Of a DNA stretch of 64,000 bases, positions 1 to 11,358 are shown in pieces. The notes beneath the pieces were generated by a model. It had not been told where the DNA came from. It saw nothing but the letters and a program-made list of their open reading frames with translations, and ran no database searches. The stretch covers positions 238,044,719-238,108,718 of the forward strand of contig NC_081824.1 in assembly GCF_030867095.1 (NCBI RefSeq). Reading direction: 5' to 3'. Numbering within the stretch: position 1 is the stretch's first letter; each line of letters starts with the position of its first letter. The DNA is from Alligator mississippiensis (Eukaryota; Chordata; Crocodylia; Alligatoridae). Both the position numbers and the translations under genes were made by a program.

Positions 1-1949
1 GTCTTCTAAATTGTAGATTTAACACCAACTTTGTCTCACAGGACTGTGTCCATCTTTGGTTCCTTCCTTTTCCATCTAAGTTGTGGCAGGTGAGTTTAAA
101 GGAGACTATCCAGTCCAACAAGAGGCTACAATTTTACTTTGGTGGCAATTGCAAACCTCAATGTGATATTCCAGTCATAAGAGCTGTCCTATCGGGTCTC
201 TATGATACCGATCAGGTTATATTTCTTTCACAGGCTACAGCTTCCAGATCATCTTCTTTATTTCCCACACTTCCTGCATGTGTGTACATGTATTTTGCAT
301 TTTGATGTACTTGCTTCTTTTTTGCACCACTTGTTGCTGTCCCTTGGCTCTCTGGCACCTTTCCCAGAGTTGAATTGCTTATTCCAGTCTTTTCCCCTCT
401 GGATCGTTTGCTCTATTACTGGAAGATTTTGATCACCACCCCCATAATTAATTTGAAGCCATCCTTACTAGGTTGGCCAGACAATGCCCAAGATGCTCTT
501 TCCCGTTCTGGTCAGTCAGACCCCATCACTTGATAGCAGTTCTCCTCCCCAGAACATCCATCCATTGTTAAAAAATCTGAAGCCTTCATGCCAACACCAC
601 CATCTCACCACACATTTATTTCCATGGTGGTCCCTTCCTGGGCCTTTCCAGGGAGTATCAATGAAAACATCACTTGTGCTCAGTCTCATGCCAGGAGCCT
701 CAGGAATCTTTAAAGGACACTGCTCACTGTTGCTCCTGGCAGTGTTGTTGGTATCTACAAGGACAGGCAGGAAAGGGTTGTGGTCTAAAGGATAGATGAG
801 CTTTGGTAGTCTCTCTGTGACATCCTGAATTCAGAGGCAGACACACATTTCTCAGGACCCCAAATGTAGTCAAGCTGGTGCCTCTGTCTGCTGCAGCAGG
901 GAGTTGACAAACGCCACTCTTCTCTTCCTTCTTGGAGCAACGGCTGTAGAGCCCCCTGTCCCTGGGGCCCTGTAGTTCCTGCTCTGTAGACTGCTGAGTC
1001 CTCTGGGTTGTACTTTTTCTCCTTTCCTTGCCTCTGCCTTTTCCTTAGCTTTTCCCCCTGCTGTTCTAGGATGTCAGGGGAGGGGGATTTCACAAAGAAC
1101 AGTGTCAAAAAACACTGATTCATCTGGGTGGACTTTTTAAAAAGGTATTTGTAGGATAGAGTTTACAATACTTGAGAAATTAAAAAAAGTGTCATGTTGG
1201 GCCTAACTTAACTATGTCACACTTACCCCACACCTCTTTTGTACACATGGGCACCTCCCTTTCATGGTGCAGTCCTGTAGCGCTATGGTTCCAGACTGAG
1301 TTAAACCATGTTGGTGTTGCTTCCTTGTGCAGCGCTCTCAGAAACACTTCATGGCAGAGGACAGAAGCCCTCGTGCTGCAGGCAACTGGTGCCCCTGAGG
1401 CAAAGGCAAATGCAAGGTGCACGTTTTTGCCAAGGATTTTGTGAAGGTCCTTTGCAAAACATCCTCCCCCTTGGAAGGACTGCAGCCCCTCTCCCCTCCT
1501 CCAGAGGAGCCGCACAGCTTCAGGCAGGCACTGTGACCCGCCGTGCAGCCAGTGGATGCGACGCAGTCCAGGCTGTTGAGAGAGGACGCCATACGCTATG
1601 ATGTCAGTTGCCCCTGCCAAAGACAGGCGTGAGGGCAGTGTTGTCAGGTCTTAAATATGAAATTATCGCATTGGAAGTTCACAATGATCACATTTGCTGC
1701 AAAACTATCGTACACTGAACAAATATGCAAATAAGTATACAAATACTTGTGAAGGAGTGGGAACTGGATCATCAAAGTTGATGCATTCCTTTGAGGCAAG
1801 ACATCATAAGAAAGTGCTGACGGCAAGCCGCAAAGTCAGCTACAAGTCCCCAAGAACAATTTGGGTTTCGCATCTCTTGCATAAATGAGATGCCTCAAAA
1901 ATTATCGTTCAGCCCCAGAACTTTTCGTGTAAATACGGTAATTCTCGCA
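1..1949. other. No gene recognised upstream of the promoter
   Basis: Mixed-composition DNA with only short unconvincing frames on both strands. I see no splice-linked coding series, RNA gene or clear repeat. In mammals the gene on this side of KPNA1 would be PARP9, but nothing here resembles it. Confidence 0.5.
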
Positions 1950-2054
1950 CCCCCCCCCCCCCGGTGACGAGGGGCGCAGGTAGCAGTTCTGGCTCAGCGG
2001 CCCCGCCCCCGCCGCTAGACCCCGGGTCAGGGCCGGGCGGTCAATGACGCCGCC

Positions 2055-2064
2055 GCGCATGCGC
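2055..2064. promoter_or_regulatory. NRF1-like site 1
   Basis: GCGCATGCGC, a perfect palindromic match to the NRF1 core, inside the CpG island. Confidence 0.7.
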
Positions 2065-2130
2065 GGGAGCCCTGAGTCGCCAAGGCCTGGCGCTGGAAAA
2101 CGGGTTGGAGAGGAGAACGGCGTGTTGCGC

Positions 2131-2150
2131 TGCACTCTGGGAGATGTAGT
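2131..2150 (-). promoter_or_regulatory. ZNF143 (STAF)-like site
   Basis: The + strand reads TGCACTCTGGGAGATGTAGT. Its complement reads ACTACATCTCCCAGAGTGCA, close to the known ZNF143 motif ACTACAATTCCCAGAATGC. ZNF143 sites are typical of housekeeping promoters near the start site. Confidence 0.7.
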
Positions 2151-2229
2151 CCCGTGGGCTCGCCCGGCCGTAGTAGGTATGGAGTCTGTGGCTACTAGGG
2201 TCTCGCCTATTCCGCCCCACCCTCCCCGG

Positions 2230-2277
2230 CCGGAAGTGGGCCCCGTGTCCCAGCGGGCTGCGCGCCGGCGCCGGAAG
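2230..2277 (+). promoter_or_regulatory. Two ETS/GABP-like sites
   Basis: CCGGAAGTG at 2230-2238 and CCGGAAG at 2271-2277, both fitting the ETS-family core in the + orientation. They lie between the two NRF1-like sites, which makes this 50-bp stretch a likely initiation zone. Confidence 0.6.
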
Positions 2278-2294
2278 CTACGCGCCGAAGGTCG

Positions 2295-2304
2295 GCGCAT
2301 GCGC
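2295..2304. promoter_or_regulatory. NRF1-like site 2
   Basis: A second perfect GCGCATGCGC palindrome, 240 bp after the first. Confidence 0.7.
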
Positions 2305-2542
2305 GTAGAGGTCCCAGCCAGCTCCGGGCAGGCAGGAGCCGTGCCCGCGCGCTCGGGCCCGACACGACACGCGGCGGGGCCGGGCCGGGCTGACGGGCCG
2401 CAGGTAGCGGGGGGCGGGACGGGGCTGCCCGTGTTGGCAGAGCTCGGCCGGGCGGGGCGGACGCCGGGGCCGCCCGGGGTTGGAGGCGGCCAGGCCGGGG
2501 CGGCCCCGGGCGGGAGGGGGCCGGCGTAGGCACACACCCTTG
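2305..2542 (+). other. KPNA1: Likely untranslated exon 1 of KPNA1 (5' limit not known)
   Basis: The first coding exon has an acceptor only five bases before its ATG, so a separate untranslated first exon is needed. Two good donors sit in the island: CTTG|GTAAGC (exon end 2542) and CAG|GTAGCG (exon end 2403). I favour 2542 because its donor is closer to consensus. The start site cannot be read from sequence alone. Cap-selected RNA ends would settle both ends. Confidence 0.5.
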
Positions 2543-2968
2543 GTAAGCGGGCTCCTGCCCCGGGTTGGAGGTCGCTACGTTCAGTGAGTTGCTGGTGGCC
2601 CGGCTGCCCCCCGGCTCGGGAGTGCTGCTGTGACTTGGGGCTACTGTTTCTGCAGGCAGAGGGGGCAGAAGGATTGGGGCTCTCCTGTCCTCATGCTGTC
2701 CAGCCTCACCTCTTGCTCTTGGTGACAGCTGTGGCAGTAAGGGTGTGTCTGCAGCAGCCCCGGGTGTGACTACTGCTCATGTAAACATACCAATGCAGGC
2801 TTTAAGCTGCCAGCAGGGATCCATCTCCTATTTACCTAACTTTGTGGGTAGATTTTGCATCTGCATTGAACTCTGCGCTGTCAGGGTTGCACTGTTTTTT
2901 GGCATGTGAGGTGGCTAGCTTAAAGCCAGTACAGATACAGCTACATGAGCTGCAGTCATATCTTTGAC

Positions 2969-3469
2969 TAGTGGTGCTCAGCTTTTTCCCTTGGTGGGCC
3001 AGATGGGCCTTACTTGGTCTGTTCATGGGCAGGTGTGGTGTGGCTCCATCCAGCTGCACAGAGGGGGCCAGGAAACAGCCCTGCCCAATCCAGTCCTGTG
3101 GGGGCATGTAAGGACAGTGAGGAAGGGGTTACGACCTGCCCCCAACCCAGCTGCAAAAGATAGGAGCAGTAGGTGTGTCCCAACCCCAATTCAGCCGGGG
3201 TGGGGCATGACCCAACCCTGACTCAGGTGGGTGGGCGAGGTAGGGAGTGTGGCCCAGACCCAACCCTGAGGTGGGGAGAAGGAGGCATGGCGCACCCCAG
3301 ATTTGGCTGTGTTGAGGGAAGGGGCCATGGAAATTTGGCAGCGGGGGGGGGGGGGTGGCCATTTCTGTTTCACCACTAAATTTCTGTATCCATGGGGAGC
3401 TCTGTGGGCCAAATGTGATGGCTCTGCAAGGCCACATTTGGCCTGTGGTTCAGAGGTTGAGCACCACTG
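2969..3469. mobile_element. Non-autonomous hAT-type foldback element
   Basis: The ends are inverted: the left starts TAGTGGTGCTCAGC and the right end complements to CAGTGGTGCTCAACC, the usual hAT terminal form. The interior is G-rich with pyrimidine-poor tandem-like blocks and a G run at 3345-3354. No coding capacity. No convincing 8-bp target duplication remains. Confidence 0.6.
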
Positions 3470-4429
3470 GTGTAGGCAGATCCTTAAAATTGTGGCATAA
3501 AAATTGGGAGGGTGGCTGGATGGGTTGCATCACCGAGGAAACCTTGAGAATAGGGTTCTTATCAACAGCTGATTTCTGTTGCCATAAATTTTCATGTAGG
3601 TGCAGTTACAACTTTGCTTTCTGGTAGAATGCAGCCACCCCTGGGAATTAGAGACTATCTGCTTTTGGTTTATTGAGGTCTCCCTCCATTTGTTTAAAAA
3701 CATTCTGTTGTATCACATCTTGGCTGCTGCTGCATGTGACATGGCTTTTTCCTTTTTAACAATCAGAGTGCTATATACTGGTGCATTTGCTACAAATCTC
3801 GTAAATATGCTGATGGGAACCCTGGGTCTTATATACTGAGCTCAGTGTTGTATTTCTCTTGGATAACCAATTCACTTAGAAAGGAAAAAAATATATAATT
3901 AATGCTACATTACAGGAAAAGAGCTTGATTTACTCCCAATAAAGTAGGTTTGGGTTTTCTTGTTACAGGTTCTTCAACAGTTGCTGAAACATTCTTAACG
4001 AGGGATCTTTAAGCTTAAAACATGTATTTAGTTGCCTTGTCTGATTTTTTCAAAGGGAATAGTGTCATAAGTTCAGCGCTGCTGTGCAACCCGCTTTTTC
4101 TGCTCAGTCAGCTGAACCTAGTAGAATAATATGCTTTATTTGAGGCTGCTGTTCTGTAGTTGTAGGGCTTGTGTTGATTTCCTTTTAACTGTTTGTGGCT
4201 TTTTTCCATGAGAGTGTGGAATGTTTTTCAACAGTTGTTGTTCTGGAGGGACAAATGACAGATTGACTTGAAGTATGCTTACGTGTGCAGAAGGAAAACA
4301 TTTCCCTTTTTAATTCAGGGAAGTATGGCCATATAGCAAGGTGCATGAAGTCATTCCAAATAAACCACTGTCTCTTTCAAAATGGAAAATAAGTGAAGAA
4401 AGGAGTGTATAATAGGTCAGTGAAATATA
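3470..4429. other. Intron 1 stretch without recognisable features
   Basis: AT-rich intronic DNA. I see no gene or clear repeat. Confidence 0.5.
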
Positions 4430-5060
4430 GGGATTAGAAGAACTAAAAAGGGATGGAAAAAGCAAAGAGTATATATGCTTTCAAGTGTATCAGATACAAA
4501 ATTGAAGGTTCAGGAGAATCTTTTTAGGTGTTCTGGGAGTTGAGGGAGCAATTGAGAGTAAAATCTATCTAGAGAAAAGCTAGATGGCTGCTTTCTTCTT
4601 TACAGCAGCAGATACTGGGGAAATACTAGTTTCATACTTCATCTGTTTATTAATAAACAGATAAATAAGTCAGATATTGAGATGCGCTAACAAGAGGTGT
4701 TAGAATGCATCATGGAGCAGCAAGTCAGCAGGAGCAGATAGTATAGATCCAGAAGTTCTGAGGGAACTTGTGGATTGCTCTGCTAATAGAAGTGTGCAGT
4801 CTTCCATTAAAAGTTATTACTAGCATTGGGAGAATTGGAAAGAAATACGTGTACTTATTTTAAGAGAATCCTGGGGATCATCCTGGGAACTGTAGATGAG
4901 TCATTGGTATAACTTCTGAGTAGATAAGTCAAAATAGTAATCGACTGTAACAGCTACTTAAGTCCTTAATATGAAAGCAAATCAGAATAGCTTTTGTAAA
5001 GGAAAGTTATCTATCTGGTCAAATGTAGCCTTTCAAGTCAGTGTGACAAAGGGGCTAGAT
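4430..5060 (+). mobile_element. Ancient CR1 LINE fragment, RT region
   Basis: Heavily decayed sequence still following a CR1 reverse-transcriptase region: the segment around 4718-4760 fits the conserved 'aspartate-glycine ... proline' finger region, and 4975-5015 fits the 'N-Q-x-G-F ... G-K' block. There is no open frame. Assigned by similarity of word order to the better copies in this window. Confidence 0.5.
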
Positions 5061-5534
5061 GATGTGGATTCTAGCCTGTAGTTTTGGTGGGGAGCACTTT
5101 GCGGAGGTTCAGTGTAGGCAGCCTTTACTAGGTCAGGGCAGCACGTTGGGAGGAGCCCTGATTAGCTTGCATCTGGTGCAGTGGAAGGGCTTAGGTGGCA
5201 GGGGAGGTGGAGGGAAGCTACTGTGTTGCCCACAGGACAGTGGTGCGGTGGGGGTTGGTGCTGCTAACATGACAGCAACTCGGGGCAAAGGGGAGTTTGC
5301 ATTGCCCAACCTTGCTGGCAGTGTGGGTGGGGGAAGCCTTATGATACTCATGTGGCATGTGTGCTACTCATGTGGTGATGGGGAAGGGTGCTTGTGCTGC
5401 TCTGCTCTGCCTGGGCTGCCCTACTTGTGCAACTGGGGTCTTGAGGACCCCACGTGGCTTGTCAGCCCTGCAATAGAGGGAAAATATAGAAAAAAAGAGA
5501 AATACCAAGGAGGTGAATGGAACACAAAACTCTA
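5061..5534. other. GC-rich intron stretch, unassigned
   Basis: G-rich low-complexity DNA that is probably repeat-derived. The open frames on both strands look like composition effects. Confidence 0.4.
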
Positions 5535-5660
5535 GAACTCTTGGTTCAGAGATGATACCTTTTATTAGACCAACTAAGAAATCACAAAAAAATCATCTTT
5601 CTTTGTAAGCTTTCAGGCACACACGCCCTTCGTCAGGCTGAAGGAAAATAAAAAATGGTT
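5535..5660 (-). mobile_element. Penelope-like element 3'-end remnant
   Basis: Shares the ordered words TTTTATTAGACCAAC, AAGCTTTC and CTTCGTCAGGCT with the terminal region of the large Penelope-like element at 10.2 kb, in the same orientation. Only the terminus is present. Confidence 0.65.
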
Positions 5661-5988
5661 AAAGTCCTTATAGGTAGACAGTAAACTTAATTTTGTATGG
5701 AGGAAGCTGAAGGTGTATGTCTGTTCCTCTGGGTCCATGAGACTTTCTTTGTGTTAGTTGAATAGGGCACTTGTGCTTGCGTTCCATATGATACAAGAAC
5801 AAGCGGTTGGGTTAATCAAATGGAAGAGGAAATAAATTAAAGTGCTAAAGATAAATACTACTTTAAACAATACATAATTAATCTGTAGAACTCAGTGTCA
5901 CAAGATATTGCAGAGGCCGAGGGCCTTGTAGGAGTCAAAAAAGCATTAAACATTTCTGTACAGAGAGGGAAATAAAAATGCTGCATAT

Positions 5989-6169
5989 CAGGGGTCAGCA
6001 ATGTGTGGCCTGCAGTCTGGATGTGGTCAGCAGATGTGGGGCTTTGGCAGTGGGGACCATGGGTGTTTCTCTGTGTACTGCTGTGGGGAGAAGCCAGCTG
6101 CAGACCTGCCTGACTGTGATTCAAGGTGGGTTATTCCAGCCCAGAGCTGGAAAAGATTGCCTACCACTG
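5989..6169. mobile_element. Short hAT-type foldback element
   Basis: The left end is CAGGGGTCAGCAA and the right end complements to CAGTGGTAGGCAATC. Flanking 8-mers match at 5 of 8 positions, a decayed target duplication. Confidence 0.6.
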
Positions 6170-7204
6170 GTGTATCTAGTGTGCCCTAAGGCATAAAAAT
6201 TGTGCTGACTACTAACTTTTAAGTGTTTCTCTGTAGACAGGTTTTTCTACATTTTTTCCCCTTCCACAGAATCATCTGATACTTTGGTAACTAATGGACA
6301 AGATATTAACCAAATAAAGTGCTGGATTGTTTTAGCATGGGAATCTATTTATTGTCAAATACTGGTTAGAGTGCTAGAGAACATAAATAGAGACCTACTT
6401 AACTTGTGCCCGGGCAAAGGAATTTTCATGGCTTGGTTGTGGCTCAAAGACCTGATTTTGCAGGCATTTCCCTACAGCCCTGCCCCTAGTAGCTGATTGG
6501 CAGAGAGGTCCTGGGGAGCCAACCATCTTGGCTGCTGACTGCCCTTCTGCTGCCTTGCCAGCTGGCACTCTCCCCTCCTGGGTGGGCTGCAAGGCAGCAA
6601 GATCTGCTGAATCCCACTGGGGAGCCAGTGATTTATTTTTATTGTTTTTTTTTAAAGTTGATTTTATGGACAGTTGTGAATTTTGTGGTTTCTGTGATAT
6701 CATGAATTATCTTGGTCGCTAAAAATAAACGATGCTAAGAGGCAGTTATTGTTTACAATAGTGTTTTTCTGTGACTTCACAGAAAAGCATTGCAGGTGTA
6801 TGTGTGTGTGTGTATATATATACATTTATAATCCTGAAATGAAGCATTAGAAGGTCAGGAATTGGGGTTACTCTTAAAGAGAGCCACACATGTTAAAGTG
6901 TGGAAATGGAGTGTTAAGGCACCAGCCAACCTTAGTATTATGCCCTACAGTAACCCTGTGGTTATATTTAAGTCATTTTAGTGGTTTGATTTGTGGGTTA
7001 GACAGAAGTCGGGGGGGGGGAAATGATATCTTTTATTGGGCCAACTGTACTTAACTTCAAGTTAAGAGATGCATCTGTATAGTTTAGTGTTTGAATTCTC
7101 CTGATGGTGCAATGCAACTGGAAAAAACCTGTGTACTTAACCAGGTAAGCAGGTCAACAAATGGAAGACAAACAGAAAAAAAATCCTGATGTTATAGTAG
7201 TGTT
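6170..7204. other. Intron stretch with (GT)n/(TA)n microsatellite
   Basis: The only clear structure is a mixed GT-then-TA dinucleotide run at 6796-6823. A short TATCTTTTATTGGGCCAACT word at 7028-7047 resembles a Penelope-like terminus. No gene. Confidence 0.5.
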
Positions 7205-7330
7205 ATTAGGGATGTTATAGCTGTTATGGTTCAGGAAATATGTGAGAAGCAAGGATTTTTTGCGATGGTATCTTTTGGATCAACTGTATATAGTGGACCC
7301 TGGCTCTGAATTCCTGGCTTCTTCAGGAGC
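7205..7330 (-). mobile_element. Penelope-like element 3'-end remnant
   Basis: Decayed match to the same terminal region as at 41,265-41,410: GTTATAGCTGTTATGGTTCAG, then TATCTTTTGGATCAACT, then CTTCTTCAGGAGCC. Confidence 0.45.
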
Positions 7331-7661
7331 CTTGTGGACAGAATGATAGGACTCTGGGAGCCATATATTTATCACACAAGGTTTAGGGTGTTAGTGCGAC
7401 TAGCACTATGTAAAATTGAGGATGAGGGAAGCAGGGTCAGCCCAGTTTGAGTCCCAGCATCATTAAGCTTTAAGAGCTCTCTTTGTGGTCATGCTTCAGA
7501 GCTTATCAGAACTGATGCAGCAGCGTTTGGTAAATTTTTCAAGCACTGATGATACAAGTTGGTCCATCATATACTACAATTGAATCTACCAGCTAAAACT
7601 CCTCACATAGCTTGTCCTTCATAATGCTGAATCGTGACAAATACACTTCTTACATGAAAAT

Positions 7662-7745
7662 TAGTTTCATAGATTTCATAGACATTTGGGCTGGAAGGGA
7701 CCCTGGAGGATCATTGAGTGGCAGGAAGTCAGCAGGGATCATAGG
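7662..7745 (-). mobile_element. CR1 LINE 3' tail fragment
   Basis: TTTCATAGATTTCATAGAC followed by GGCTGGAAGGGACC, the complement of a CR1 3' end with its octamer-type tail. Confidence 0.65.
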
Positions 7746-7924
7746 ATCCCAGCAAGAAACATCCAAATGTGTCTAGTTGTAGGGGAAGGAAAGTGATTGC
7801 ATTACTCAAGTCTCAGTGGCACCCTCACTAGACACTTAAGTGTCTATAACCCACACACTGTTAGCTTCTCTCATTCCTTGGAGTCTCAGACCAGCAGAAA
7901 CTCCCTATGCCTGACTAAGGGTGA

Positions 7925-8005
7925 CTGCACCTGAAAGCATGCTAAGAACTTTTTTCCAACTACTCACTTGGTCTAATAAAAGATATCACATCTAACCAAA
8001 GAACG
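7925..8005 (+). mobile_element. Penelope-like element 3'-end remnant
   Basis: CTGAAAGCATGCTAAGAACT, then CTTGGTCTAATAAAAGATAT, in the + orientation. It matches the right-hand end of the element at 13.2 kb. Confidence 0.6.
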
Positions 8006-9094
8006 TTGCCTGCCTATAGCCCACACTGTTCATTAATACCTTAAGTTAATTACAACTTAATTTCTTAAGGTATAGCTTTTGAGCACATTTAACTAACATG
8101 CTATATTAAGCACATTATACATTTAACATTTTCAGTTAAATTTAACTAAGTATGAAAGATTTGCAGTGTCTGTTCTTTTGCTAAGATTTTTTGGGACAAA
8201 GAACAACAAAATATATTAGTGGTGTAACAAACAGAGTTTATGCTCTGGGCAGATCCTGTGGAAGAGGATGGTGGGGTGGCTGCATTGCAGGGCTCTGAGG
8301 GTAGAGGGGCATAGATGGGTTCTGAGAGTTGGGGTGAGGGGAAGGAGGGGAGAATAGGAGTCTTAGCAAAAATGGTCCCCAGCTGCTGTTGCTGCCACCA
8401 CTGCTTGCTGTTCTGTCTGTGCTAGCTCTTGCTGGTAAAGCAGCAGTGTAGTGTCTGTGCAGTGGCTGCTGCTGCAAGAGTGATGGTCTGGAGCTGCCTT
8501 TGCTGCTGAGGTGCAGACCCCTCAGGGGTGGGGGACTATTTTGGTGCTGCTCCTAAGTCAGTGTCTGTAGCTGGTGCCCCTCTTGCCCACCCCTACTTAT
8601 TCTACTGTGTTACATTATGCTATAAGTGTGGAGAGGATATGCAGTAGTTTTCATTTACAATAAAAAGGTTGAATCTGTTTTACATACAAAACAAAACTCA
8701 GACTTAACTCTGGAGTCACAGTCGGTACATCCATAACTTGGTATAGATTAATATACATTAGTGTGAATATAATATTTATTCAGTGGTGCAATAATGCACC
8801 ATAATTATAGTTGGATAACTTAGGTTTCTCTCTTTTGTCACTTTTCTTTTAAAATAAAATAATTCACTTTAAGACAGTTATTAGAAAGAAACATTCTTTC
8901 CTACTCGGATAACTCCTAAACACATCTCTACACTTAGAAAATCTAAATGGTTTGTTATTGTGGTACAGTTTAACCTCCCCATTTCTTCCTGACTCCTGAT
9001 ATGCCAATTGGTCTGACTCTGAGTGGAAGGGCAAGACTCTACCTAGACTCCTCAGGGTTTAAGTCTCAGCAGGAACATTGGCACACACCCTAGT
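8006..9094. other. Intron stretch without recognisable genes
   Basis: A GC-richer block at 8,230-8,600 interrupts AT-rich DNA and is probably a repeat of unknown family. No coding or RNA features seen. Confidence 0.4.
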
Positions 9095-9370
9095 CAAAAT
9101 CTCCAGTTTTGCCTGCAATTAACACCCAGTGCTTCTGGGGAAGGTGAAAGAAAACTCCTTGACACATGTAGCAAGTGGAGGTGAACAAATTCCTTCCCAG
9201 CCCCCTGTGGCAAACAGCAAAGCCCAGAACCATGGGAAATACCCATTGTAGAGTACAAGCCTAGATACTTCTTTAACATGCCTAAGCAATGCTTGTCCAA
9301 TTTTTGAACACCTCCAATAATGGAGTTTCCACATCTTTCTTAGGTGATCTGTTCTGTTGCCTCAGTGTTG
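9095..9370 (-). mobile_element. Ancient CR1/L3-type fragment
   Basis: The + strand has the order 'cacctccaataatggagtttccac ... ttaggtgatctgttctgttgcctca', which matches the complement of the C-terminal reverse-transcriptase region of old CR1 copies. No open frame. Confidence 0.45.
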
Positions 9371-10170
9371 TGCAAGGGAAGAAGTGGTTGGCTGTGGTAC
9401 ACTAGCTAGTGCATTCACAGCTAGTTTAGGTTAATGCAATGCTGAGTGGCAGTACCCAAGCCAGTACACAAGTTTCTCATTGTTGCATGGCACTTTCTCT
9501 AACCTTCAGATAAATGTTATGGCTCTTTTTTCTGTATGCTCCATTAAATATTTAAATAGATATTGTCTTTGCTACATATTATTGTTTGGTATTTGGAAAA
9601 AGCTGGATGATGTATTTTTATCTGTATTAGCTTGCATATGCCCCTTCAGCCCTCCCCAAAACAAATCAACCCTTGACAACTGGAGTACTTTTCTTAAGTG
9701 GGAATCTGACTTCGCTGGAATAGAAGCAGGGAGGAATAAAGTACAGTCTGTATCCCTTTGGTGGCTCCCAGTATGTATAGAGCTTCTCTGTGGCCCAGCA
9801 AGCAGTATAGGTGGAGTCCCATTTTATCTCTTACAGCTGGTAGTTGAGCATTTGCACTGGCTTAAAGCAAGTGAGCTGCAGTCTGTAGTATCTTAATGAC
9901 CCTTGTGGTGTGGAAACAGCACATTATTTACAAGGCTTTATATAAAGAATATTTACAGTAAGAAGTAACAGTCTTGCCCTTGTGGGGATCTGGAGCCTAG
10001 GCTTGTTGCTGCTGTCCTGCCACACTGGGAAATTCCTGCTGCTTCACCTAGACTCTTCTTGGATGTCACTCTTCCTGAACACTATATTTCCAGGAGCACT
10101 TGCTCTTTGTCAGCCACAACTCTGGCAGGGAGGGGATTGTACATTTTGCTTTCCAAAAAACAAGGTGCTT
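9371..10170. other. Intron stretch without recognisable features
   Basis: Unique-looking AT-rich DNA. The open frame at 9480-9896 (+) has no recognisable domain and no splice context. Confidence 0.45.
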
Positions 10171-10419
10171 GTCTTATTTGAGGGGTTTGGGTTGTAGCCG
10201 TGTTGGTCTAAGGACATAGGCAGACAAGGTTCCTTGGGTGAATTTGATATCTTTTATTAGACCAACCCAAATGGTTGGAGAATAGTTATTAAGCAAGCTT
10301 TCGGGTTCAAAAACCCTTCGTCAGGCTAAGGAAGTTTCAGCAGTCGGTGTGTGCTCTTCCTGGATGGAATGAAAAGTAAACAAGCCAGGGGCTGGGCTGG
10401 GCTGGGCTGGGAAGGGAAG

Positions 10420-11358
10420 TCAGTTGCCAGGCAGATTATAATGTATCAAAAATCCAATGTCTATGGTTAGTCCCTGATCTCTAGTATCCAGCAGGTTGAT
10501 GAAATGGAGCTCATAGGCTCGTCTCTGGGAAGTGTCATGTAAGTTTCCCTTGAGGATCAGGACTGAGAGATTGGAGAGAGAGTGGCCCTCCTGTGAGAAA
10601 TGTGCCCCCACCGGTAATTGAGGGTTTCTGTCTTTGATAGATTTCCGGTGTGCATTCATTCTGGTGTGCAGTTGTTGTCTGGTCTCTCCTACATATCTTC
10701 CATCAGGGCATTTGGTGCATTGGATGAGGTATGTTACATTTTTGGAGGTGCAGCTGTAAGATCCAGGGATGCTGATGGCTCTGTTGTGGGGTGTAGTAAT
10801 AGTGGGGGTGGTGGAGATGTGTTGGCAGGTTTTGCATTTCTTGTCCTGGCACGGTCTGGATCCTTTTGGTGTGTTCTGGGCTTGAGGAAGTTTGCTTCTG
10901 GTGATGAGGTTGGCGAGGTTCGGTGCTTGTTTGAAGGCTAGGATGGGTGGCTCTGGGAAGATCTCTTTAAGAATAGGGTCTCTTTCTAATATGGGTTGCA
11001 ATTTTTTGAGGATTTTCCGTACAGGTTCAAGGGAGGGGTGATACGTCATAACCAGCGGTGTGCGATTTGTGGGTGTTTTTCTTCTGTACTGCAGCAGTTC
11101 TTCACGTGGTATCCAGGTGGCTCTTTCAAACATGCGATCTACTTCTCTGGAGGAGTGTCCTTGCTGGTTGAAAGCCTTTTTAAGATTGGTGAGGTGGCAA
11201 TCCCGGGTGCAAATGCGGTGGTATCTGAGGGCTTGGCTGTATATCACAGCTTTTTTGGTGTGTTTAGGGTGATTGCTGGTTCTGTACAGATATGTATGTT
11301 GGTCTGTGGGTTTCTTGTATACTGTGGTCTGTATTTTACCCTTCTGGATACTGATCAT
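10420..11358 (-). pseudogene. Penelope-like C-terminal part: RT thumb and GIY-YIG endonuclease
   Basis: A 312-codon frame. It begins with QTTVYKKPTDQHTYL, the conserved post-motif-E segment, continues through a linker, then a Cys-rich CQDKKCKTCQH knuckle. The GIY-YIG nuclease follows: its first strand is VTYLIQCTKC and its second DGRYVGET, then R...H. In this element group the nuclease nicks the target for priming. The frame is intact to its stop, and the terminal GHSLSNLSVLIL and YELHFINLLDT segments are typical. It is non-functional as it stands because it is out of frame with the RT. Confidence 0.85.

Larger units (their letters stand above)
1950..2620 (+). promoter_or_regulatory. KPNA1: CpG-island promoter of KPNA1
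   Basis: This is a sharply bounded GC- and CpG-rich block in otherwise AT-rich DNA, opening with a run of 13 C (1950-1962). It holds one ZNF143-like, two NRF1-like and two ETS-like motifs and several GC boxes (for example 2411-2420 and 2449-2460). That is the usual build of a TATA-less housekeeping promoter. It is the only such block upstream of the first coding exon apart from a GC-rich transposon at 18 kb. Transcription towards + is inferred from the gene downstream. Such islands often fire in both directions, and no minus-strand gene was recognised to the left. Confidence 0.85.

Noticed and set aside
42-89. A 48-base open segment bounded by CACAG and GTGAGT that looks like a coding exon
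   Set aside because: Both splice borders are good, but the peptide is not recognisable and no partner exon is visible. Chance AG/GT pairs of this quality are common.
1192-1620. 142-codon minus-strand frame upstream of the promoter
   Set aside because: No domain, overlapped by equally long frames on the other strand, and no splice context. Most likely chance.
1902-2537. Long overlapping frames on both strands in the CpG island
   Set aside because: Proline/arginine/alanine-rich translations in every frame are expected from GC-rich DNA lacking stop codons.
10388-10411. GGGCT/AGCCC arrays as a regulatory repeat or CRISPR-like array
   Set aside because: A pentanucleotide microsatellite inside the Penelope-like ends. 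No spacers, and the context is eukaryotic.
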